A DNA stretch of 64,000 nt from Niabella pedocola (GTDB lineage Bacteria > Bacteroidota > Bacteroidia > Chitinophagales > Chitinophagaceae): contig NZ_JAJNEC010000006.1 of the NCBI RefSeq assembly GCF_021044425.1, positions 62,001 to 126,000 on the forward strand, written 5' to 3'. The notes beneath the pieces are model-generated. The model was not told the origin of the DNA. It was given only the letters and a program-made list of their open reading frames with translations, and did not search any database. Shown here piece after piece: positions 34,676-43,590 of the stretch (position 1 is its first letter; every line of letters starts with the position of its first letter). Position numbers and translations under genes: made by a program.

Positions 34676-35542
34676 TTAATCCAGGGTACCAAACTTCCCT
34701 GCCTGGAAGTCTTCCATCGCTTCGTAAATTTCTGCCTGGGTGTTCATTACAAACGGACCGTAAGCCGCAATGGGCTCGGGGATGGGTTCCCCGCTCAACA
34801 GCAATACCACCGCATCTTCCACAGCCGCAATGGTGATCTCTTCCCCTTCATTTTTAAAATGAACGAAGCTGTGCTCCGAGGCCTGCTGCCCGTTTACAGT
34901 TATGTTGCCTTTGATGACCAGCAAGGCGGTATTGAAATGTTCGGGGAACTGTGTGCTAACCGCGCCTCCCGCTTTCAGTTTAATATCCGAAAGGTGAACG
35001 GGCGTATAAGTGCTGGCGGGTCCTTGTACACCGTTAAAACTGCCGGCAATTACGTTTACGATGCCCCCATCCCCGGGAATCGTATATTTCCCCATCCGGT
35101 CTTTTCCGATGGCCTGATAATGGGGCGCTACATTTTTATTGCGTGCGGGAAGGTTTACCCAAAGCTGCACCATTTCAAACGGACCTCCGGTCTTCGAAAA
35201 CTGTTCTTCATGAAATTCCTTATGCAGGATACCGGAACCGGCGGTCATCCACTGTACATCGCCTTCGCCAATGATGCCGCCTCCATCACTGCTGTCTGCA
35301 TGCTGAACGCTGCCCTTGTAGGCAATGGTTACCGTTTCAAAGCCCTTATGCGGATGTGCACCTACACCCCGGGGAATTTCGGAAGGTCCAAAATTGTATT
35401 CGGGGTTAAAATCCAGCACCAGGAAGGGACTCATGTTTCTGCGGTCAACAGCTGCGGGAATAAAGCCATATACCCGGAACCCGTCGCCTACCATATGCGG
35501 CTGTGCGGGTTTGGGAACGATTTTTCCGATCGTTTTTTTCAT
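34676..35542 (-). CDS. Pirin family protein
   Basis: The product has 288 residues with HPHKGFETV and ILHKEFHEE as the cupin metal-site motifs. It is a diverged paralogue of the neighbouring pirin and of the one at 59300-60013. It starts 18 bases after the stop of the small gene at 35561-35926 and is probably co-transcribed with it. Confidence 0.9.
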   Translation of the reverse strand: MKKTIGKIVPKPAQPHMVGDGFRVYGFIPAAVDRRNMSPFLVLDFNPEYNFGPSEIPRGVGAHPHKGFETVTIAYKGSVQHADSSDGGGIIGEGDVQWMTAGSGILHKEFHEEQFSKTGGPFEMVQLWVNLPARNKNVAPHYQAIGKDRMGKYTIPGDGGIVNVIAGSFNGVQGPASTYTPVHLSDIKLKAGGAVSTQFPEHFNTALLVIKGNITVNGQQASEHSFVHFKNEGEEITIAAVEDAVVLLLSGEPIPEPIAAYGPFVMNTQAEIYEAMEDFQAGKFGTLD

Positions 35543-35560
35543 TGTATGTTTCTCCTTGTT

Positions 35561-35926
35561 TTATAAGATCTCAATGTTCAATTTAGGTTTGAGTCCGTTG
35601 TCTGTTACGGAAAATGAATGCCTGGGAGCGGTTTCCAGCTCTGTGAAGAACCCGGAGATCGCTGCGGCCAGCGCTGCCTCCCGGCCGGCTTCATACGTGA
35701 TCCACATGCTGTCGTGATCCTTCAGCGAAAGCAACTTTTTGATCATAGCTTCCTCCTTGTTATCCAGGTATGCTTCGGGGGCCACAACCACATCAAAATC
35801 GATCAGCTGAAATTTCTCCACCGCTTCTTCGGCGGTAAGCACCTGAACCAGGTTACTGTTGGGTTGTGCCTTCAGTAAGTTTGCTGCCTGTTCATTGAGG
35901 TGTATGCCCAAGATTTCTGTTTTCAT
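35561..35926 (-). CDS. Hypothetical small soluble protein
   Basis: The product has 121 residues with alternating strands and helices (FQLIDFDVVVAPEAYL) and no signal peptide. It is not recognised. It is the likely first gene of a three-gene pirin operon. Confidence 0.65.
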   Translation of the reverse strand: MKTEILGIHLNEQAANLLKAQPNSNLVQVLTAEEAVEKFQLIDFDVVVAPEAYLDNKEEAMIKKLLSLKDHDSMWITYEAGREAALAAAISGFFTELETAPRHSFSVTDNGLKPKLNIEIL

Positions 35927-36129
35927 ATTGATTTTACTCCTTTTGGTATAAAGTTACAACTGTATTAACGGCCGGCACTTAAACCAGGTTAAGTCCTCCG
36001 TAGTATCGCTGCCGGAGATGATTGAATTTTACAGCTGCATGACGGGTATCGCCATATTTGGCGATGAACCTGTTGATAAGGGAAGCCTACCTTTAGCCCT
36101 CCATTTCAAAAACTAAAAAACATCTGATT

Positions 36130-36747
36130 ATGAATGTCATCAACCGCGCAAAAAATATGATCCTGGCCCCTAAAGCAGAATGGGACATTATTGACGGGGA
36201 GCAGCCCGATAATGCAAAAGTAATTACCGGTTATGTATTGCCGCTGGCCGGACTGGCTGCCGTGGCTGCCTTTATTGGTTATGGGTTTATTGGTATGGAT
36301 GCTGGTTTTTTCAGAATCAAAGGCGTGAATTGGGGCATTTACCAGGCGGCAAATGCATTGATCATGGGCATCCTGGGCGTTTTTATCAGCGCTTTTGTCA
36401 TTGATGCACTGGCGCCCAGTTTTGCCTCGGAAAAAAATATGGGCCGTTCTGTGCAATTGGTGGCCTATGCCTACACACCTGCCTGGGTGGGCGGTTTGCT
36501 GAATGTATTTCCGGCACTTGCTTTTATTGGCGCGCTCTTCAGTCTCTACGGTTTATACCTGCTGTATCTGGGATTGCCAAAAATGAAAAAGACACCGGAA
36601 GATAAACAGCTCTCTTATTTTATTGTATCCCTGCTGGTGATGATCGCCGTTTATGTGGTAATCGGTATCATCATGAGCGCGCTGGTAATGCCAACAATGG
36701 GGCTTTCCATGTCGAAGGATATCCTTCAGTCGATACAGGTAAGATAA
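36130..36747 (+). CDS. Yip1-type membrane protein
   Basis: The product has 205 residues with five predicted membrane segments and the N-terminal motif INRAKNMILAPKAEWDIID, typical of the Yip1/DUF1282 family. The role in bacteria is unclear. It is single-gene and convergent with the GH16-like gene. Confidence 0.8.
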   Translation: MNVINRAKNMILAPKAEWDIIDGEQPDNAKVITGYVLPLAGLAAVAAFIGYGFIGMDAGFFRIKGVNWGIYQAANALIMGILGVFISAFVIDALAPSFASEKNMGRSVQLVAYAYTPAWVGGLLNVFPALAFIGALFSLYGLYLLYLGLPKMKKTPEDKQLSYFIVSLLVMIAVYVVIGIIMSALVMPTMGLSMSKDILQSIQVR

Positions 36748-36796
36748 AGCGCCGGGAGTGGTCCGCTGTATTACCCGTTGCACCGGCTGCTGTTTT

Positions 36797-36902
36797 TTGT
36801 AATACCGTTTTTGTAATAAGAAAAAATATCACAGAAATATTATTACAAAGTTGTAATAAGGAATCAATAATATTTTTAAATATCACAAAAACAATATTAC
36901 AG
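36797..36902. repeat. Cluster of TTGTAATA/TATTACAA palindromes
   Basis: TTGTAATA occurs at 36797, 36811 and 36851 and its inverse TATTACAA at 36841, making a perfect 18-base palindrome at 36841-36858; AAATATCACA is repeated at 36824 and 36878. The direct copies at 36811 and 36851 are 40 bases apart, with the inverse just before the second, as in the fic array. No gene start is nearby. The rest of 36748-37094 shows no gene. Confidence 0.65.
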
Positions 36903-37094
36903 CGGAAGCACGCAGGGATATTTCAAACCGATTTCGCTCCCGGCAGTTGTGCTTATGCGGCTCCTTGCTGTTTTTCCATGGTGATTGAAAATACCTCAGG
37001 CCGGTCCTTCTTATGATATAAGCTTTGGTATTTACAGTACCCGCTGTATGATCCTGTTTCTGAAACAATCATGAACAGGCGGTGTGCAGTCTCG

Positions 37095-38678
37095 CTATTT
37101 TTTTATGGTAATATCATCCAGCACAACGGCGGTGGTTCCGGTATTTTCAATGACCATGCGGATGGTTTTTTTGTGATGATCCCGCTCGGATCCGGTTTTA
37201 AAATTTAGCCTGGTTGCGGTAAAGGCCGGCCGGCTTTTGACCGTTTGACTTGCAGCGGCAGACAGATCGCCGGTAACCGGGGCTACATTTTCAACCGTGG
37301 CTTTCAGCGTACCACTGCCTGCCGACCAATATTCCAGCGTATAAGCCCGGCTGTGATCCAGGTACACGTACTGCTCGGCTTTTTGCCCGGGCATCAGCCG
37401 GAGCCCGTTGCCTCCCTTCCGGCCCGCGCCGGCTGCAAGCGTAGCATCACCTTCCCAGGGTGCGTGACTGCTGTTCTCTTCAAAGCCCGGATTGGGCAGC
37501 TCGTTGCCGCCATACAGCGGCCACTGGTAATAACGGATATAATCCACTTCCATGTTCACGTTGCCGCCGGAGCCATAAGTACCCAGGAATACATTCATAA
37601 AATGATTGGGCGCAAAGATCTTATGTTTATCTGTGTATGCACCGATAAGGTTACCGTTGATATAATGTTTGATGCCGGTGGGCGTCCATAACATGCCGTG
37701 CGTTACCCAGTTGTTTTCGTGCTGGTAACCCTTTGCAATATGCGTGGCAAGGTTGTGCACGAACGTACCTTTTTTATCTACCTGGCCATGTAATACAAAC
37801 TGCGCATTCAACAGCTCAAAAACATCGATTTCAAAAACCTGCCCGGGCGGGCGGATGCCTTCGGTACCATTTAACACCGTTTCCTGCTCCAGGTAGTAAC
37901 GGAGGTCCGGCCCCGGTGAGTCGAACCAGAATGCCGTATTCACGCCTTTGGGTTCTCCTGATTTGCTCCGCCGTACCCTTACCTCAAAGTAACCGCCGCG
38001 GCTATTGTCCAGCAGGTTTTCGTTTGTTTGCCAGTCGTAGGTTTGTATGGATGATATTTTCTGGTTGCCCTTTGGAGTATACAGTCTGGCGGGTAGTGAA
38101 TCGTTTACAAACAGGTTGATGGTGCTGCCGTTCAGCCGGTAAGCAGGCTGCGGTAACCGGCCCGTGAGCATTTCTTCTTTCGATTCCTGGTTTAAATAAT
38201 TGAGCGATGAAAAATAGTTGGTGGTCCATTTGCTCCGGTTCAGCAGTGCATCATTAAACTCATCCTGCCAGTACAACTGCATGCCTGCAGGCACGGCGGT
38301 GGAACTGGGATTGGTGGTTAGTTCCTTTCGTTCCTCCGGGTCCGGTTCCCATTTTTTGTGGGCGGTTACGGTGCCTTGGGCAATGCTGCTGCCTCCTGCG
38401 GTGATCCGTTCCAGCCAGATATGATAGGTGGCTCCGGGTATCAGGTTTTGTATATAATAATGATTGACGCCCGGTTCCGGGGTAGCCGCAGGTTTGGCGG
38501 GACGTTTATTGCCGGGTGACCAGTACAGGCGGTATTGCGTTACCGCATGATCGGCATCCCAGTTTACGCGGATCCAGCTGCGGGTACCTAGTAACCGGAG
38601 TTTGGACGTGACAAGCGGTGCCTGCGCATCGCTCCCCAGCGTTGATAATAGTGTAAATAACAACAGTATCTTCCTCAT
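37095..38678 (-). CDS. GH16-like glycoside hydrolase with Fn3 and C-terminal binding domain
   Basis: The product has 527 residues: signal peptide (1-19), a fibronectin type III-like domain (about 22-108), a concanavalin-type catalytic domain (about 130-390) and a C-terminal beta-sandwich (about 395-527) like a carbohydrate-binding module. The GH16 active-site pattern is seen as E283-I-D285-V-F-E288, and FWFDSPGP and the WTPTGIKHYING block are also GH16-like. The substrate (a beta-glucan, agar- or carrageenan-type galactan) cannot be fixed. It is separated from the downstream receptors and PUL and has no obvious partner. Confidence 0.78.
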   Translation of the reverse strand: MRKILLLFTLLSTLGSDAQAPLVTSKLRLLGTRSWIRVNWDADHAVTQYRLYWSPGNKRPAKPAATPEPGVNHYYIQNLIPGATYHIWLERITAGGSSIAQGTVTAHKKWEPDPEERKELTTNPSSTAVPAGMQLYWQDEFNDALLNRSKWTTNYFSSLNYLNQESKEEMLTGRLPQPAYRLNGSTINLFVNDSLPARLYTPKGNQKISSIQTYDWQTNENLLDNSRGGYFEVRVRRSKSGEPKGVNTAFWFDSPGPDLRYYLEQETVLNGTEGIRPPGQVFEIDVFELLNAQFVLHGQVDKKGTFVHNLATHIAKGYQHENNWVTHGMLWTPTGIKHYINGNLIGAYTDKHKIFAPNHFMNVFLGTYGSGGNVNMEVDYIRYYQWPLYGGNELPNPGFEENSSHAPWEGDATLAAGAGRKGGNGLRLMPGQKAEQYVYLDHSRAYTLEYWSAGSGTLKATVENVAPVTGDLSAAASQTVKSRPAFTATRLNFKTGSERDHHKKTIRMVIENTGTTAVVLDDITIKK

Positions 38679-38878
38679 GTGTGTGCATTATAACCGGCAT
38701 TTGTTGAATGATGCCGGCACTCCGGATTAATTGCAATACGGATAAGGATCAAATGTAACTTATTTTGCTGTTGCACTGCCATCGTAAACAGCAGCTGCGC
38801 CTGTAGCCAGGGAGGATCGCTGCAATGCAAACGTTTGATCAGCGACGGTGATTTTTTGCACCGGCATGCAACTGCAGG

Positions 38879-40066
38879 TCAGGCGGCGCCTGCTGCCGTA
38901 GGTTGTTTGGGCACTTTAAATAATTGCCACAACTTGATCTTTAACGCTATCCAGCCAAGGAAGGCATATACGAGCAGCAGCAGCACCAGGTGGTTCATAT
39001 AGGGCGCAATGAGGGGGGCTGAACCCTTTTGGATCAGCAATATTTTAAAGGCCTGCAGAAACGGCGTTAAGGGGATGATATTGGCGATAAACTGTACAAA
39101 GCCCGGCATAGCGCTCATGGGCCAGGTAAAGCCGCTGATGATAAAGGCGGGTGAGGCCAGTACCATCAGGATTTGGGTGGCCTTTAACGCATCGGGAATG
39201 AGGATGCTGATAAACACGCCGAGAAAGGAGGCGGAACCTACAAAAACAGCGGAGAGGAGCATAAAGTTGAAAATGCCTTCCGGAAGCGGAACACGGAAGA
39301 TCATATGCATCACGTAATAAACGCAAACGATCAAAATGGAAAATACCCAAATGGGAATGACCTTGATAAGCATCGTAGGAAAAGCCCAGCGCCGCATGGC
39401 GGTATATTCTTTTGTAAAAGAACCCCGTTGAAATTCGGCGGCAAAACTTACGGCCATGGCCAGTAAAATGACCTGCTGTAATACAACGGCCAGCATGGCG
39501 GGCCACATAAAAATAAGATAGTTGCTGGTGGTGTTAAACAGCGTAATGTAGTTGGTTTTAAAAGGCTCGTATTGTGTGGCGGCTCGGCCCGGATTCATGC
39601 CCATTTTCTGCAGCCCTTTCATTGCGGCTCCCGCGGAAAAGGTACCGATGGTCAGCTGCAAGGCCTTGGTTGCAAAATTGGCGGTCATCATGTTCCCCGT
39701 GTTGATGTATATATTGACTTCGGGGTATTTTTTTTGAAGCATGGACGCCTCAAATTTTGCTGGGATCATCACTACAGCGGCCGCATCGTGCCTGATCACT
39801 TCATCTTTTATATTGCCGGGCTCCTGCAGGAAGCGGAGCACTTTAATGCTTTTATTATCGCCCAGCATTTCTGTGAGTTGTGCCGATAGCGGGGTGTTGT
39901 CCCTGTCAATTACAATAACGGGTGTGTTTTCCACCTTGCCGCTTTTGTACACAAAGCCCAGCAAGGTGGCATAGAAAACCGGGGCCAGAAAAAACACGCT
40001 CCGCAGGGTGGAGTTGCCGATAAACAGTTTAAACTCTCGTTTTAGCAGGCGCAGGAACTCTTTCAT
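38879..40066 (-). CDS. ABC-2 type transporter permease
   Basis: The product has 395 residues from the ATG at 40066 (a TTG two codons upstream is less likely). One N-terminal membrane helix, a large extracytoplasmic region, then five helices with the ABC-2 pattern (ITPFLQAFKILL...) are seen, as in YbhS/YhhJ-like permeases. It starts 7 bases after the HlyD-type gene. No ATPase gene is present in the operon. Confidence 0.85.
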   Translation of the reverse strand: MKEFLRLLKREFKLFIGNSTLRSVFFLAPVFYATLLGFVYKSGKVENTPVIVIDRDNTPLSAQLTEMLGDNKSIKVLRFLQEPGNIKDEVIRHDAAAVVMIPAKFEASMLQKKYPEVNIYINTGNMMTANFATKALQLTIGTFSAGAAMKGLQKMGMNPGRAATQYEPFKTNYITLFNTTSNYLIFMWPAMLAVVLQQVILLAMAVSFAAEFQRGSFTKEYTAMRRWAFPTMLIKVIPIWVFSILIVCVYYVMHMIFRVPLPEGIFNFMLLSAVFVGSASFLGVFISILIPDALKATQILMVLASPAFIISGFTWPMSAMPGFVQFIANIIPLTPFLQAFKILLIQKGSAPLIAPYMNHLVLLLLVYAFLGWIALKIKLWQLFKVPKQPTAAGAA

Positions 40067-40073
40067 AAACAAA

Positions 40074-41030
40074 TTATTTCAGCAACACATTTGCATTTAC
40101 CAATACATTCCCGGCCTTCGCCGTATCTGTGGGCTTTACCTTGATCTCATAAACGGCATCCTGCAGCTGGTAATCCGGATAGGCCGTTGTAATATCGGCA
40201 TAGCGGGTCAGCTGCTTGATGTATAAAATGGACCCGCTGACTAATTCTTTATTATACACCACCTGTACCTCCACCTGCTGGTCTTTTTTATAGGCAGCGA
40301 TGCTGCTTTCCGGGATGGTGAACCGGAACCAGGTACTGCCGGGTATATACCCGTTGAATAAGGCAAAACCCGCAGTGGCCAGTTCCCCGGTATTCAGGCT
40401 GATGGTTTCAATTTCCATGTCGTTGGTAGCAATCACATAACGTTCGGAATAGGCTACATTGGCCTCCTGCAAAGCACCCTTTGCCTGCGAAGCCTGTCCG
40501 GAAGCCATTTCCACTTTTTCAATACGTGTGCCTTTCCTTACATCATCCATTTCTGCCACCACTGCATCGTATTGTGCCTTGGCGCCCTGTAATTTGGCAT
40601 AAACTTCATCATAGGCCTGTGGCGACATCAGGCTGTCGTTGTACATATTGGTGGCCCGGTCAAATGATTTCTGTGCAAAAGCATACTGTTCCTTTAACCC
40701 CCGGTATTTAGCCTGCAGCTGTTTCATCTGGTCGGCCGTAGCACCGTGCCGCGCCATTTGTTCCTGCGCCGTAGCGGCACTAACGGCCCCCTGGGCCTGG
40801 GCAATTTTAGCAGATACTTCGGGTACATCCAGCAATGCCAGGGTATCTCCCCTTTTTACCGTTTGCCCTTCGGTTACATAAATCTTCAGGATCCTGCCCG
40901 TAACTTTCGGTGCAAAGGAGATCACATCCTTTTTTACCTTTCCCTCAACAGGAGCGGGTTTGTCTTTTTTATTGCCACATCCGGTCAGTATCAGCAGACC
41001 GATCCATACCAGGTAACGATTGATACTCAT
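40074..41030 (-). CDS. HlyD-family periplasmic adaptor (lipoprotein)
   Basis: The product has 318 residues with a lipobox LILTGC, a biotinyl-lipoyl-like region (VTGRILKIYVTEGQTVKRGDTLALL), coiled-coil helices (about 80-180) and a barrel region. It would link the inner-membrane permease with the TolC-type channel. It is 7 bases before the permease ATG and 107 bases after tolC. Confidence 0.88.
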   Translation of the reverse strand: MSINRYLVWIGLLILTGCGNKKDKPAPVEGKVKKDVISFAPKVTGRILKIYVTEGQTVKRGDTLALLDVPEVSAKIAQAQGAVSAATAQEQMARHGATADQMKQLQAKYRGLKEQYAFAQKSFDRATNMYNDSLMSPQAYDEVYAKLQGAKAQYDAVVAEMDDVRKGTRIEKVEMASGQASQAKGALQEANVAYSERYVIATNDMEIETISLNTGELATAGFALFNGYIPGSTWFRFTIPESSIAAYKKDQQVEVQVVYNKELVSGSILYIKQLTRYADITTAYPDYQLQDAVYEIKVKPTDTAKAGNVLVNANVLLK

Positions 41031-41060
41031 TTTTTATAAGAAGTTTTTGTCATCCGTATT

Positions 41061-41120
41061 CAGTGATTAGTTATCAGCTATTAGCTATCAGTCATCAGCT
41101 GTCTGCTATCAGTTATCAGC
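41061..41120. repeat. Short degenerate repeat of TTATCAGC/TATCAG units
   Basis: About eight copies of a TATCAGC-like unit at 7-8 base spacing lie between the TolC and HlyD genes. Similar simple repeats are frequent between genes in Bacteroidota. Function unknown. Confidence 0.6.
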
Positions 41121-41137
41121 GTAGGCCGGGAGCGCTC

Positions 41138-42544
41138 TTAATACAATTTTGTTACATCCAGCTCCTGGGTCGAGCGCATCAGTTCTATGGCGGCCCTGCG
41201 CTGGTTGAACAAGGCATTCTGATATTCCAGCTCTGCTGCTTCCAGGTCGCTTTCGGCTTCCACCAGCTGCATCGATTTGGCCATGCCATACCGGAATTCC
41301 TTTTCGGCCTGAACCAATGCATTTTGAGCCAGTTCCTTTTGCTTTTGCTTTAAGGCGATCTGTGCATTGGCAATATCATAGCCGGATTGGTTATTGGCCT
41401 GGTTGAGTGTGAGCTTGCGCAAGGCATCCTCTTTCTGGTGCAGCAGCAGTTCCCGGTCTACCATAGCCAGCTCAATAGCACGTTGCCCTTCCCTGCCATC
41501 GAAGATGGACCATTGAAACCCTACGCCGGCCCTCAGGATGGGAAATACATTCAGGCTGGCCGGGTGCCAGTCCAGTTTACGGCCGGCATAGCCGATGCTG
41601 GGAATGGGCGGAATGATATTCTCAGAAGTCTTCCAGTGACTGCCATAAAGCCCCAGGTAGTAGGCGGAGGCCATCAGCTGTACCTTGGGGATCCACCAGG
41701 TTTTTTCCGCTTTTACTTTAAAATCGCTTGCGCGGATGCCATGTTCCAATGCCCGCAGTTCGGCACGGTCTTCAATTGTTTTTTGAGGCGCCGCAGGGGT
41801 TATGGGTGTCAGCACCGGTTCAATCATACGGAGCCGTTCTTTGGCAACTCCTGTTAATACCTCAAGCTGGGTAAGCAGGAGTTCTTTTTTGCCTTCGTAT
41901 TCGGCTACTTTCGCATCCAGCGTGGCCTGGGCCAGTTCGATCTTTTTGTGATCATAGGGGGTGATCAGTCCGTATCCCAACGCTTTGTCGGCCGTTTTCT
42001 TATTGGCGTCCAGTCTTTTTTTGCTTTCATCCAGTACTTTTTTCGATTGATGCACGAGGGCCAGCTGATCATAGGCCCTGGAAATCATGGTCACCACTTC
42101 ATCCTGTGATTTTTCGAGCAGGGCGGCTTCCGACTGCTTTTTTTCGTCCAGCGCTTTTCCCAGGTATTTTACCTTGCCGCCGGAATACAACAGCATTTTT
42201 GCATCGGCTTTTGCAAGACCGGAAAAACCGGAAATGTTCAGGTTATTATTGTATTTGCGCTGGGGAATATCTAAAAAAGGCTGCAGGTTGATCTCGGGGG
42301 AGATCAGGTGGGCCGTGGCATTCATGTAGCCGGCCATACCGCTTGCCTGCAGGGTGGGCAGGAACGCATCTTTGAGCTTACGCTGATCCAGGCCGGTGAT
42401 TTTGTTTTTGGTCTGCTGCATTTTCAGGTCTGCATCCCGCACCAGCGCACTATCTAAAAGCTCCCTGAAACCTGGTGCAGACTGGGCCTGGCTATTGCTA
42501 TGGAATAGCAGCAAAAGCAGGAGAAGAGGCAGCATATTTTTCAT
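41138..42544 (-). CDS. TolC-family outer membrane efflux protein
   Basis: The product has 468 residues with a signal peptide ending at SQAQ, two repeats of long amphipathic helices separated by strand regions, and the C-terminal pattern LVEAESDLEAAELEYQNALFNQRRAAIELMRS. It forms the outer-membrane duct of the export system with the two downstream genes. Confidence 0.9.
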   Translation of the reverse strand: MKNMLPLLLLLLLFHSNSQAQSAPGFRELLDSALVRDADLKMQQTKNKITGLDQRKLKDAFLPTLQASGMAGYMNATAHLISPEINLQPFLDIPQRKYNNNLNISGFSGLAKADAKMLLYSGGKVKYLGKALDEKKQSEAALLEKSQDEVVTMISRAYDQLALVHQSKKVLDESKKRLDANKKTADKALGYGLITPYDHKKIELAQATLDAKVAEYEGKKELLLTQLEVLTGVAKERLRMIEPVLTPITPAAPQKTIEDRAELRALEHGIRASDFKVKAEKTWWIPKVQLMASAYYLGLYGSHWKTSENIIPPIPSIGYAGRKLDWHPASLNVFPILRAGVGFQWSIFDGREGQRAIELAMVDRELLLHQKEDALRKLTLNQANNQSGYDIANAQIALKQKQKELAQNALVQAEKEFRYGMAKSMQLVEAESDLEAAELEYQNALFNQRRAAIELMRSTQELDVTKLY

Positions 42545-42898
42545 TATAAAAAATATTTTATACGAAAATAGAATTTACATTAAATATAATATTAAATCCG
42601 TGTTTTACCCCATCTTGTACCGAAAAATGATGACGGCCAACTTTTAATTCTTTCAGGATCGCAAATAAGTGTATTGCTGCGTATCTCGTTTCGGTGATCT
42701 GTTTTGGCTACGTCTTATGAATGACCTTTGGCGGTTTTGCATTTGCCGGATGCTTTCTATGATTTGCTGCATGCCTGTTGCATTCTCTTTTATAACCGCA
42801 CCTGTAACCTTTTTTGCGATACGATACGCTGCGATCTTGAATGATCTTTCCTGCTGATGGCCGCAGATTGTTTTCACTGATATCCTGATATCCGCGGA

Positions 42899-42934
42899 TT
42901 CTTTTTTCTGCATAGCGATCAGCAGAAAAAAGAA
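42899..42934. repeat. Perfect 13-base inverted repeat
   Basis: TTCTTTTTTCTGC and GCAGAAAAAAGAA are separated by ten bases. It is A/T-rich and could be a terminator remnant or a binding site. Confidence 0.55.
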
Positions 42935-43288
42935 CGCATGTAAAAAAGATGGTGGACAGTACGATGGCTCTTTAAAAATGTTTAAATAAACTTTCAAGAT
43001 TTTAGATGCATTTGATCCGTATCCGGAGGCAGGGTCGGTGTGTTTTTGTGATTGTGTTGGGGCTTTTCCGGTGCGCTTGTTCATGCTGATACCCGCAGAT
43101 TATGTTCTTCTGTTTAACAATACTGGATCGCGATCCGCCGGCAAAAATAGCCGCTGTAAAGCGTTTGACGGGTTGCAGTCGTACGTTTTTTTTAAAGCAG
43201 GTTTAATGATTTTTGAAGTTTTAAATATACCTGAACCATATCAGGAGAGTGCAGGACGGTTGTTTCGGAAAGTTTCCTGATTTTCGTT

Positions 43289-43304
43289 AACGTAAACGAT
43301 TGCA
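43289..43304 (+). promoter_or_regulatory. Possible LacI-type operator
   Basis: AACGTAAACGATTGCA resembles the degenerate palindromes read by LacI-family repressors. It lies about 290 bases before the first SusC gene. No cognate regulator is in the window. Confidence 0.2.
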
Positions 43305-43590
43305 TTGCAAACTAAATGTATTTCAACAAAATGAAACTTCATTTTTAACCCATTAAAACCAATCAGATGAAACTGTTTGCGGTCATAACCTCTTTCACCG
43401 TTATGTGATTTGTACGCTGCCCTTGATTTGGCAGTTGTTACCAACACCAGCCTGTTCGATGTGAGCGAGTGTCCCGAAATCAATCGCTGATTACCGGGGT
43501 AGGCTTCTTTTTTTATGACTCCCGGAAAAACTCTTTTTTAAAGGGAAGGGGGATCTTTTATTCAAATTTTTAAACAAGGATAACTTAATT

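Larger units (their letters stand above)
42545..43590. other. Long intergenic region before the SusC/SusD operon
   Basis: These 1,046 bases separate two divergent operons. No gene can be supported: a 143-codon minus-strand frame here has no recognisable domain. Visible structure includes GGCCGCAGATTG near 42858 (like the REP repeats), a GATATCC direct repeat, a perfect 13-base inverted repeat at 42899-42934 and a possible LacI-type operator near 43290. No regulator gene for the PUL lies here. Confidence 0.45.

Noticed and set aside
42653..43084. 143-codon minus-strand frame in the gap before the SusC/SusD operon
   Set aside because: Composition is random-like (many Lys, Arg, Ser and Gln), it covers REP-like and inverted repeats, and no domain or signal peptide is seen.
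43366..43492. Short ATG-led peptide (MKLFAVITSFTV) followed in another frame by a 29-codon stretch
   Set aside because: The first frame ends after 13 codons and a frameshift would be needed to join the parts; too short to call a pseudogene.
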